36,793 bases of DNA from Bacteroidales bacterium (lineage in GTDB: Bacteria > Bacteroidota > Bacteroidia > Bacteroidales > VadinHA17): positions 1-36,793 of the forward strand of contig JAUYBT010000168.1 of NCBI GenBank assembly GCA_030692905.1. Direction: 5' to 3'. A program made the position numbers and the translations under genes. Under the pieces are notes generated by a model. It did no database searches. It worked only from the letters and a program-made list of their open reading frames with translations, and was not told the origin of the DNA. Of this stretch, positions 31,214 through 36,793 are shown in pieces. Each line of letters starts with the position of its first letter. The stretch's first letter is position 1.

Positions 31214-32182
31214 ATGAGAACCATTGCAATAGCAGCAGGGGGCGATTCCTCTGAATTTGAGGTTTCTGTGAAGAGCGCCAATGAAGTTAGTAAAGTACTA
31301 TCATCCAGATATATAATTTATATTATTTTGATTCGTGGAACAAACTGGTACTGGGAAGATCAGAAGGGACGTTATCATAATATTGACAAGAATGATTTCA
31401 GTCTTGTTACCGACGAATACAGGATAAGGTTTGATGCAGTATTCATTGCAATACACGGTACTCCGGGTGAGAATGGCTTACTACAGGGATATTTCGATAT
31501 GATGGGTATTCCTTACACAAGTTGCGGTGCATTTTGTTCCACCCTTACATTTAATAAACAGGCATGCAAACTCTTTCTGAAAGAGTATAAGATACCGATG
31601 ACCGATGCCATTCTGATAAGAAGAAGTGATAAGACAGACATAAAAAACATTATTAAACAGATTGGGCTTCCCTGTTTTGTCAAACCGAACAACAGCGGTT
31701 CAAGTTTTGGTGTAACCAAAGTGAAGAAAAAGGAGAAGCTACTATCTGCTATTGAAACCGCCTTTAAGGAGAGCAATGAGGTGATGATAGAAGCATTTAT
31801 GGATGGAAGAGAGGTAGCATGCGGGGTTGTCAAAACCAGGAACAAAGCCATAGTTCTTCCTGTAACTGAGATTATAAGCAAAAATGAGTTTTTCGATTAC
31901 GAAGCAAAATATACTCCCGGAAAATCAGATGAGGTCACCCCTGCCGATATGCCTGCGGTTGTTACTGACGAGATTCAGAGATTAAGCTCCCTTGTTTACG
32001 ATCTTCTTGGTTGTAAGGGAATTGTAAGGGTTGATTTTATTGTAATCGGCCAGCAACCATATTTTCTTGAGATTAATACAGTTCCCGGGATGACAGAAGA
32101 AAGTCTGGTTCCGAAACAGGCAGCGGCAGCCGGAATTGCACTCGAAGATATATATTCGATGGTTGTTGAGGATCTGTTCTGA
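31214..32182 (+). CDS. ddl: D-alanine-D-alanine ligase
   Basis: Joins two D-alanines with ATP, giving the dipeptide used by the MurF-racemase encoded at 7153-9615. The 322-residue ATP-grasp enzyme starts IAIAAGGDSSEFEVSVKSAN, then FIAIHGTPGENGLLQGYFDM, YTSCGAFCSTLTFNKQACK, FVKPNNSGSSFGVTKVK (ATP loop), VMIEAFMDGREVACGV, and the metal-binding end CKGIVRVDFIVI, then EINTVPGMTEESLVPKQA. It is of normal length. It is not near murF here. It is in + orientation with its own promoter candidate, divergent from lemA, and is followed by a heptamer repeat array and a terminator. Confidence 0.95.
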   Translation: MRTIAIAAGGDSSEFEVSVKSANEVSKVLSSRYIIYIILIRGTNWYWEDQKGRYHNIDKNDFSLVTDEYRIRFDAVFIAIHGTPGENGLLQGYFDMMGIPYTSCGAFCSTLTFNKQACKLFLKEYKIPMTDAILIRRSDKTDIKNIIKQIGLPCFVKPNNSGSSFGVTKVKKKEKLLSAIETAFKESNEVMIEAFMDGREVACGVVKTRNKAIVLPVTEIISKNEFFDYEAKYTPGKSDEVTPADMPAVVTDEIQRLSSLVYDLLGCKGIVRVDFIVIGQQPYFLEINTVPGMTEESLVPKQAAAAGIALEDIYSMVVEDLF

Positions 32183-32190
32183 ATAATTGC

Positions 32191-32239
32191 ACAGGGCACA
32201 GGGCGCAGAGCGCAGAGCTCAGGGCGCAGGGCTCAGGGC
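32191..32239 (+). repeat. Heptamer tandem array, seven units of NCAGRGC
   Basis: Seven successive heptamers fit NCAGRGC without gaps: ACAGGGC, ACAGGGC, GCAGAGC, GCAGAGC, TCAGGGC, GCAGGGC, TCAGGGC. The array starts 8 bases after the ddl stop codon. Similar heptads in the opposite orientation occur at 29164-29219. Confidence 0.85.
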
Positions 32240-32338
32240 AAAAGACAAAAGTTGACCACAAAAAATCCTCTCCCTGGAGGGGTAAGGGGTGGGTTTCTTA
32301 TTCCAAAATTTGTTACTAATCTAATTGATTAAAACGAG

Positions 32339-32370
32339 ACCTGCCGCGAATTAAAACCGGCAGGTTTTTT
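32339..32370 (+). terminator. Rho-independent terminator downstream of ddl
   Basis: An ACCTGCCG (32339-32346) and CGGCAGGT (32358-32365) stem with an 11-base loop, running into a T6 tract. Confidence 0.85.
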
Positions 32371-32488
32371 ATTTTCCCTGGAGGCCAGGATTACAAGCTC
32401 TTTTGCAATTTTTGCTAGTTTGTAGGCTTTTGCGAATTGCAAATGTGCTTACACCAGTCCGTTGGAATAGGTGCTGTTGCGTAGTTTT

Positions 32489-33784
32489 TTATTTTTTAGT
32501 CAGTTTGTAGTTGCCTGTGTTTTCATTTTTTGTCACTGAATAACCGTCTTTAAGTTCCAATGTCCAACCGTCTCCGCTTATATTTTTATTCTCATTCTTT
32601 ATAGGAATGGTTACTGAAATTTTGTCCCAATTAGAACTCATTAATGCTCCGTTCTCAACTGTAAGTATTCCCCAGTTGTCAGTAACTCTAATATTCGGAT
32701 AAACTGTTCCCTTGTCTTCGATAGGCATAATATTTCTTGGGTCAAATGATACATTCATCTGCTCAAATTGGATTACAAGATGAGGTTGGTCAATAAATTT
32801 ACTTTTGTATTCAGCAATCAGTTTTTTTGTTTTTTCTTCTCTTGTTTTTTCTTCTGAAATAATTACCTCTCCGTTGTATTGATTTAAAATTAAGTCAGTC
32901 GTTTTCTTTAAATCATTCGGTAGTGATATGTCAAATGCCTTTATAAAATAGTCAGTCAGGTTTGTTTTAATTGTTATTTCTCTGTTCCAACCTTTTTTTG
33001 TATTGACAAGTAAGTAACCGTAGATAGGAATTGTTTGATAAGCAAATGAACGAACAAATGTAGGGTTGCTCAAAAAAGAATTTATGCTTTGCACAAAGTG
33101 TTCGGTAGATTGTTTTTTATTTCTCCTGCTAATTACCGAACCTGTGTATTCAGCAATTCCTTCATTTAGTTCTAATAAGTTTTCGGTAGTGTCTGCTCCA
33201 GGATAAAGCGAATATCTATATTTCCTAAAAGTCAGGGCATTAGTTAGATGCGTTTTCCGTTCAATTTCATTGGTTGTTTGTATAGTCTTTTTTAATGCTT
33301 CTAATTCTAAACGCAAATAAATTCTTCCATCCTTTTGGTCAAGGTGATTATTTTCAGTATTGAATAGTTTGAAACCTAATGACGGTTGACTTACGTGAAA
33401 TAACTCGTGGGCAAGTAAATTTAATCTGTCCTGTTTATTGACTGGTAATGGAAGCATAATCATAGCCCAACGTCTGCCGTTCCAATTGATCGCTGTGTTT
33501 GCAATGTTAATTTCGTTTGGTAAAATTCCAGAAAAAATTTCACCAACTTGCTTGAGAATACCAGCCGTGTCGGAAAAGTTTGCAAATAGTTGTCTTGTAT
33601 TAGGATTGACTAAAAGTATTGGTCCATATAAATCTGTCGCCCACATTTGTTGATGTTTGTTTGCCTCAACTTTAATTTCATTGAAATAGGTTGCAATACT
33701 GTCCTGAAAGGTTGAAATTTTCTGTCCAAACGATGATTGAATGAACATAAAAATCAATGTCGTGATGTAAAATCTTTTTATCAT
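32489..33784 (-). CDS. Secreted HEXXH metallopeptidase-like protein
   Basis: The 431-residue product has a signal peptide (about 1-20, cleavage before QKIST) and a zinc-metallopeptidase signature: HELFH at 126-130 in LLAHELFHVSQP, and a downstream ELNEGIAEYTG (about 205-215) where Glu208 or Glu212 should be the third ligand, as in gluzincins. The C-terminal half (about 320-431) is rich in beta strands and charged residues and resembles no family I know. Base composition is low: 21 G+C of 60 at 33121-33180 versus 28 of 60 at 14641-14700. The gene sits tightly between an inverted GTTGCGTA/TACGCAAC pair (32476-32483 and 33804-33811), with no neighbours in its unit. It looks like an acquired single-gene insertion. 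Substrate unknown. Confidence 0.78.
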   Translation of the reverse strand: MIKRFYITTLIFMFIQSSFGQKISTFQDSIATYFNEIKVEANKHQQMWATDLYGPILLVNPNTRQLFANFSDTAGILKQVGEIFSGILPNEINIANTAINWNGRRWAMIMLPLPVNKQDRLNLLAHELFHVSQPSLGFKLFNTENNHLDQKDGRIYLRLELEALKKTIQTTNEIERKTHLTNALTFRKYRYSLYPGADTTENLLELNEGIAEYTGSVISRRNKKQSTEHFVQSINSFLSNPTFVRSFAYQTIPIYGYLLVNTKKGWNREITIKTNLTDYFIKAFDISLPNDLKKTTDLILNQYNGEVIISEEKTREEKTKKLIAEYKSKFIDQPHLVIQFEQMNVSFDPRNIMPIEDKGTVYPNIRVTDNWGILTVENGALMSSNWDKISVTIPIKNENKNISGDGWTLELKDGYSVTKNENTGNYKLTKK

Positions 33785-33849
33785 ATCGTTGTCTTTTTAA
33801 AATTACGCAACGTATATGCAAGGCGTAGTAAATAACTACTCATATAGAT

Positions 33850-34266
33850 CTATTTCTCCCTATGAAATAACATATTCAGAGCCCTGTCGAACAGTGTAAG
33901 TATCAGAATCCCAATAAAAACATATATCAGCAACCCAGGGAGATTAAAATTAAAGATTGATGTAAGATTAATCTCGGGCAAAGAAACCTTAATATTTTTA
34001 ATAAGTTCTACCACCGGAAGTGCTGATAAATCAGTTTCACTTCCGGGAATGAGAAAAGCCGCAACTATCAATAAAATTGTAATAGCGGCAGAAATTACAG
34101 GGACAAGGTTTTTATTCCGTAACCTGCCGGCAGCCTTCAAAAGTGCGGCCTCGAGTTGAATGCGCATCATTACTTTTGAAGTAAATCCTTCAGGGGCTTT
34201 TTCAATCCTTTCAGGATTAATATACTGCTTTAGAAGATCTTCCTTATATTTTTCCTGTTTATTCAT
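33850..34266 (-). CDS. Probable anti-sigma factor, membrane protein
   Basis: A 138-residue protein with no named domain that I recognise. The N-terminal 55 residues are charged and helical (KEDLLKQYINPERIEKAPEG), suitable for binding a sigma factor, followed by membrane segments near 56-76 (PVISAAITILLIVAAFLI) and 107-127 (LLIYVFIGILILTLF), with a short extracytoplasmic loop between. It lies 62 bases downstream of the ECF sigma gene on the same strand, the common place for an anti-sigma factor. There is no zinc-binding HxxxCxxC motif, so it would be a non-ZAS type. The functional call rests on context and topology. Confidence 0.6.
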   Translation of the reverse strand: MNKQEKYKEDLLKQYINPERIEKAPEGFTSKVMMRIQLEAALLKAAGRLRNKNLVPVISAAITILLIVAAFLIPGSETDLSALPVVELIKNIKVSLPEINLTSIFNFNLPGLLIYVFIGILILTLFDRALNMLFHREK

Positions 34267-34304
34267 CAGTTAATAATTTATTTGTTTAAGGTCTGATGGA
34301 ACCA

Positions 34305-34361
34305 CACATGATTGAAAATGAAATATTCTCAATAGTGATTGTAATTTTGATCAATCATGTG
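34305..34361. repeat. 11-bp inverted repeat at the sigma/anti-sigma junction
   Basis: CACATGATTGA (34305-34315) and TCAATCATGTG (34351-34361) are perfect complements across 35 bases. One arm lies within the last codons of the sigma gene, the other in the intergenic gap. Confidence 0.65.
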
Positions 34362-34937
34362 GGTTTCATGATATATTAATTTTTTCTTTTCAACCTTTTC
34401 AATTATTTCCAACATCTTCTGCCTCGCCCTGAAAAGCTTCACTTTAATATTTGATTTGCTTATTCCGGTTAAATCCGATATTTCATCGGTACTCATCTCC
34501 TCATAATAGTAGAGACTTATTAATCCTCGTTCTTCTTCGTTTATTTTCTGCAGGGCAAAGTTAATCAAAGAACTTCTGTATTCCTTTTCTGCCTCTTCCT
34601 CGCTTGTGTTGTTCCCTATAAAATCTGTAGCATCAGCCGGAAAATCCTCAAGGGAAAGGACTCCTTTTTTCTTAATTCGTACATGCGAAATCGCAGTATT
34701 ATAAACTATCCGGTAAAGCCAGGTGGCAAAACTACTTTTCATTTTAAACCCTTTCAGTGACCTGTAAACTTTTAAAAATGAATCCTGTGCAACCTCTTCA
34801 GCCTCTTCATGGTTGCCGCATATCCTGAAAGCAAGGTTATATGCTTTATTCTTATGCCGGTCGACTATATAACTGAAAGCATTACTCTTTCCGGCCAACA
34901 CCTGCTCTATATATAATATGTCGCCTTTATAATCCAT
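34329..34937 (-). CDS. ECF sigma factor
   Basis: A 202-residue extracytoplasmic-function sigma factor. Region 2 spans about 10-85, with NAFSYIVDRHKNKAYNLAFR, EEAEEVAQDSFLKVYRSLKG, and FATWLYRIVYNTAISHVRIK. Region 4 spans about 125-180, with INEEERGLISLYYYEEMSTD followed by SKSNIKVKLFRARQKMLE. A short acidic linker (FPADATDFIGNNTSEEEAE) lies between. It recruits polymerase to a small regulon in response to an envelope or stress signal, probably with the downstream membrane protein as anti-sigma. A GTAACC-N16-CGTC element immediately upstream suggests autoregulation. If correct, the transcript begins about 5 bases before the ATG. Confidence 0.92.
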   Translation of the reverse strand: MDYKGDILYIEQVLAGKSNAFSYIVDRHKNKAYNLAFRICGNHEEAEEVAQDSFLKVYRSLKGFKMKSSFATWLYRIVYNTAISHVRIKKKGVLSLEDFPADATDFIGNNTSEEEAEKEYRSSLINFALQKINEEERGLISLYYYEEMSTDEISDLTGISKSNIKVKLFRARQKMLEIIEKVEKKKLIYHETHMIDQNYNHY

Positions 34938-34948
34938 TCTGCCTGTTT

Positions 34949-34974
34949 GACGAGTAAAGTTATGAATTGGTTAC
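34949..34974 (-). promoter_or_regulatory. Candidate ECF-type promoter of the sigma gene
   Basis: On the minus strand GTAACC (34974-34969), 16 bases, CGTC (34952-34949), of the AAC/CGTC form of ECF promoters. The start codon is only 11 bases beyond CGTC, so the leader would be very short. Confidence 0.55.
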
Positions 34975-35008
34975 CGGAATAAATAAAATAATTATTAATC
35001 ATTTTTTT

Positions 35009-35034
35009 GTAACCGGGTTCCGGGAACTATAGTC
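35009..35034 (+). promoter_or_regulatory. Candidate ECF-type promoter of the divergent DUF6249-like gene
   Basis: GTAACC (35009-35014), 16 bases, AGTC (35031-35034), the same spacing and -35 as the divergent promoter. A GTTCC-G-GGAAC palindrome (35017-35027) fills the spacer. Confidence 0.6.
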
Positions 35035-35073
35035 TAAAGGTGCAAAAAGAGTTTTTAACCAATAATTAAAGTC

Positions 35074-35418
35074 ATGGAAACATTAGTTGCTTTTATCGCA
35101 TTATTCGCTACAGTATTTGGCATTATGTATGTTCACTACACAACACGTAACAAAGAAAGATTGGCACTCATTGAGAAAGGTGCAGATGCCAGCCTGTTCA
35201 ACACGGGTAAAGAGGGGCATAAATTTACATTTGCCTGGGGTAAGTTGACTCTGAAGATCGGAATGCTTTTTATGGGCATTGCATTAGGTATAATGGCAGG
35301 GGCAATTCTTTCCTACGCCGGGGTACTTGATGAAGATGCTAATTACCCGGCAATGATCTTCTTCTTCGGCGGACTCAGCCTTGTATTGTTTTATGTTATT
35401 GACAGAAAAAACAAATAA
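35074..35418 (+). CDS. Small membrane protein, DUF6249-like
   Basis: The 114-residue protein has an N-terminal membrane helix (about 3-22; LVAFIALFATVFGIMYV), a short charged stretch with ALIEKGADASLFN, and two more helices (KIGMLFMGIALGIMAGAIL and PAMIFFFGGLSLVLFYVI) ending in RKNK. The RLALIEKG motif and layout match the DUF6249 family, membrane proteins common next to ECF sigma factors in Bacteroidota; function is unknown. It diverges from the ECF operon and has a promoter of the same form, so it is likely a regulon member, or takes part in sensing or adapting to the signal. It is followed by a terminator, so it is a single-gene unit. Confidence 0.8.
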   Translation: METLVAFIALFATVFGIMYVHYTTRNKERLALIEKGADASLFNTGKEGHKFTFAWGKLTLKIGMLFMGIALGIMAGAILSYAGVLDEDANYPAMIFFFGGLSLVLFYVIDRKNK

Positions 35419-35440
35419 CAAAAGACAAAACTTGTAATAG

Positions 35441-35466
35441 GGACATACAATGGCATGTCCTTTTTT
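35441..35466 (+). terminator. Rho-independent terminator of the DUF6249-like gene
   Basis: GGACAT (35441-35446) pairs with ATGTCC (35455-35460) across an 8-base loop, followed by T6. The stem is only 6 bp but the T-run is intact. Confidence 0.65.
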
Positions 35467-35477
35467 ATTTAAACAAA

Positions 35478-35525
35478 ATGAAGAATATAATTGTTCTCAT
35501 AACTGGTTTATTTTTGGCTGAATGA
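35478..35525 (+). pseudogene. Possible relic of a signal-peptide gene (15 codons)
   Basis: An ATG opens MKNIIVLITGLFLAE and then a stop. The sequence looks like the first residues of a Sec or lipoprotein signal peptide that ends abruptly. It may be a decayed gene, or chance. Nothing after it continues in any frame. Confidence 0.2.
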
Positions 35526-35568
35526 TGCAAAGCTAAAAATAATCAATAAGAGGGATTGATAATTTATA

Positions 35569-35576
35569 TACTTTTG
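35569..35576 (+). promoter_or_regulatory. Candidate -7 promoter element for the 35602 ORF and transaldolase
   Basis: TACTTTTG (TAnnTTTG) followed by CC; 26 bases to the short ORF's ATG and 159 to the transaldolase ATG. Confidence 0.5.
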
Positions 35577-35601
35577 CCACGAAATAATTAAGTGATTTGA
35601 T

Positions 35602-35703
35602 ATGCCGTTAATGAATGATCACGCAGAAGTTAAGAAATCCGGACTTAAAGTATTTCAGCAACCAACAGCTGATGAACTGCTTTATTCGTCGAAAATAAAA
35701 TGA
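35602..35703 (+). CDS. 33-codon ORF upstream of the transaldolase gene
   Basis: This small frame begins MPLMNDHAEVKKSGLKVFQQ and ends in a Lys-Ile-Lys with a TGA stop, 31 bases before the transaldolase ATG. It has no signal peptide, metal site or known family. It follows a TAnnTTTG promoter element by 26 bases and has a balanced, protein-like composition. It could be a short protein gene, or a leader ORF that affects translation of the downstream enzyme. There is no run of repeated amino acids typical of an attenuation leader peptide. I cannot tell these apart from the sequence. Confidence 0.4.
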   Translation: MPLMNDHAEVKKSGLKVFQQPTADELLYSSKIK

Positions 35704-35734
35704 ACTAGTTGAAACCTTACCAATAATTAAAACC

Positions 35735-36793
35735 ATGGCTGACTTAAATACCAGAATTAGCGATTTTCTTTGGAAGAATCTTAGTGAAAAACATGTTACA
35801 GGGAAAAAAGATCCTTTCTGGGAATCATTACGGAATACGGGTACAGAACTCTGGTTGGATACCGGTGATGTGGAAGAGGCTGAAGCTAACTGGACAGCCG
35901 AAATGAGCGCGTTGACAACCAACAATACGCTGCTTAACAATGAGATACAAAAGGGCATATATGATGTTTTTATCTCCGAAGCAAAAAGTATTGTAAGAGA
36001 TCTTTCTCAGGAGGACAGGGTTAAAGAGATAGCTTTTATTTTAAACGCACGGCATGGTTTAAGGCTGGCTTCCAGGTTCGGAGGATACGTGAGTGTTGGA
36101 CTGCATACTGATATCGCTCATGATATTAAAGCTATTCAGTATTATGGAAAAAGATTTCACGAAATATGTCCGGAACAGTTTATAGTTAAGGTTCCATATA
36201 CTGCCGAAGGTTTGATCGGAGCCAGGCTTCTTAAGGATTCGGGTGTTAAAATCAATTTCACACTTGAGTTCAGTGCCCGTGAGAACGTGCTTGTTACGAG
36301 AGTAGCCAGACCTGACTACCTTAATGTTTTCCTTGGGAGGATTGGCGCTTATATGATTAACAATAAACTTGGCGACGGCTCCGGGGCAGGAGAGATGGCT
36401 GTTATCTCATCACAGAACTGGGTGACAGGCCTGTCCGCTGAGAATCCATGGCAAACAAAACTTATTGCAGCAAGTTTGAGAAATTACAACCAGCTGGAAC
36501 TTCTGGCAGGAACAGATGTTTATACAATGCCTCCGAAAGTAGCCGCTGCCGGACGAAAAGAGTTAAGCGGAAAATTCTCATCCCATACTCATGAAAACTA
36601 TGACGTAAGTCTCTATGATTCAGCAAAAGGAGCTCACATTGAAAAATTCTGGGAAGTTGATAACAAAGTACTTAGTCTTGCAGAAAGGCTCGCCTCTAAA
36701 GTGCCTTCCACCGGTTCCGAATTGATTCGCATAGCTCATGAAGAAGGTTGCGAAGATATGTTCCCTTCACTGACAAAAGAGGAAAAAAGTTTC
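35735..36793 (+). CDS. Transaldolase-family protein, 3' partial
   Basis: The frame is open from ATG 35735 to the window edge, 353 codons, so the gene continues beyond it. Transaldolases transfer a dihydroxyacetone unit between sugar phosphates in the pentose phosphate pathway through a Schiff-base Lys. Here Lys152 in FIVKVPYTAEGLIGARLLK fits that Lys, Asp42 in ELWLDTGDVEEAEA the conserved Asp, and TTNNTLLNNE the T-T-N-P region (with Asn in place of Pro). NFTLEFSARENVL and NVFLGRIGAYM continue the barrel. The protein is already longer than E. coli TalB (about 317 aa) and far longer than TalC, so it is an extended form; the region after about residue 250 is not one I can align. The activity is not proven. 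Confidence 0.75.
   Translation, partial: MADLNTRISDFLWKNLSEKHVTGKKDPFWESLRNTGTELWLDTGDVEEAEANWTAEMSALTTNNTLLNNEIQKGIYDVFISEAKSIVRDLSQEDRVKEIAFILNARHGLRLASRFGGYVSVGLHTDIAHDIKAIQYYGKRFHEICPEQFIVKVPYTAEGLIGARLLKDSGVKINFTLEFSARENVLVTRVARPDYLNVFLGRIGAYMINNKLGDGSGAGEMAVISSQNWVTGLSAENPWQTKLIAASLRNYNQLELLAGTDVYTMPPKVAAAGRKELSGKFSSHTHENYDVSLYDSAKGAHIEKFWEVDNKVLSLAERLASKVPSTGSELIRIAHEEGCEDMFPSLTKEEKSF

Larger units (their letters stand above)
32183..32488. other. Repeat-rich gene-free stretch after ddl
   Basis: No gene is seen. In order it holds the heptamer array (32191-32239), an AAAAGAC-type low-complexity stretch, a C/T- and G-rich dispersed-type segment (about 32266-32298, with CCTGGAGGGG), a terminator (32339-32370), a CCTGG-AGG-CCAGG mini-hairpin near 32377, and AT-rich sequence running into the GTTGCGTA motif at 32476-32483. 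Confidence 0.7.

Noticed and set aside
32476-33830. Integron attC sites around the metallopeptidase gene
   Set aside because: The GTTGCGT and ACGCAAC cores do not satisfy GTTRRRY/RYYYAAC, and no integrase or second cassette is seen in the window. The inverted motif itself is kept as a finding.
35608-35958. A minus-strand frame of 116 codons
   Set aside because: It lies opposite the 33-codon ORF and the transaldolase start, whose + strand frame has clear catalytic motifs.
1-36793. CRISPR arrays, prophage, toxin-antitoxin or restriction systems
   Set aside because: Repeats found are heptamer, 15-bp or palindromic types without spacers. No phage, nuclease or toxin family signature was seen.

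Overview
The window reads as a chromosomal segment of an environmental member of the Bacteroidota, most likely order Bacteroidales. This rests on the fused MurF-alanine racemase gene, a type IX secretion (T9SS) sorting domain, a GldB lipoprotein, a DUF5686/carboxypeptidase-regulatory-like outer-membrane protein, and repeated TAnnTTTG promoter elements, the -7 motif typical of this phylum. Most genes are single-copy housekeeping genes, close together and often overlapping, in short operons on both strands.

Layout. Positions 1-3110 hold the 3' part of a TolB-like propeller plus Omp85-like barrel gene cut by the window edge, followed by a 55-residue 2[4Fe-4S] ferredoxin that ends at a terminator convergent with gldB. 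Next come nadE and a Crp/Fnr regulator (+), abutting tdk-murF/alr (-). Positions 10320-14332 (+) carry an unrecognised 195-residue gene overlapping rsmI, then the DUF5686 outer-membrane protein. dnaB (-) and ispE (+) diverge from a palindrome-rich spacer. tgt and an LptF/LptG-type permease (-) face ispE and diverge from an overlapping + strand run of glycosyltransferase, sigma factor and rsmG, then rpmH with its own promoter and terminator. A 365-base non-coding stretch with a large nested palindrome precedes mqnE, which shows menaquinone synthesis by the futalosine route.

Positions 23614-27371 are an envelope operon: PASTA protein, T9SS cargo protein, RluD-type pseudouridine synthase. A DDE transposase and the divergent lemA-TPM-ygcG operon now separate this operon from ddl. 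In many Bacteroidota, by my recollection, ddl follows rluD directly, so this looks like an interrupted cluster. Heptamer tandem repeats lie on both sides of the lemA-ddl block. An AT-rich, probably acquired secreted metallopeptidase (32489-33784) sits tightly between short inverted repeats.

The right end holds an ECF sigma factor, a probable anti-sigma membrane protein, and a divergent small membrane protein (DUF6249-like). Both sides of the divergent spacer carry the same GTAACC-N16-[C/A]GTC promoter pattern, which makes this a likely self-regulating envelope-stress switch and the best candidate here for a little-described regulatory system. The window ends inside a long transaldolase-family gene preceded by a 33-codon ORF. 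No rRNA, convincing tRNA, CRISPR array or prophage was seen.
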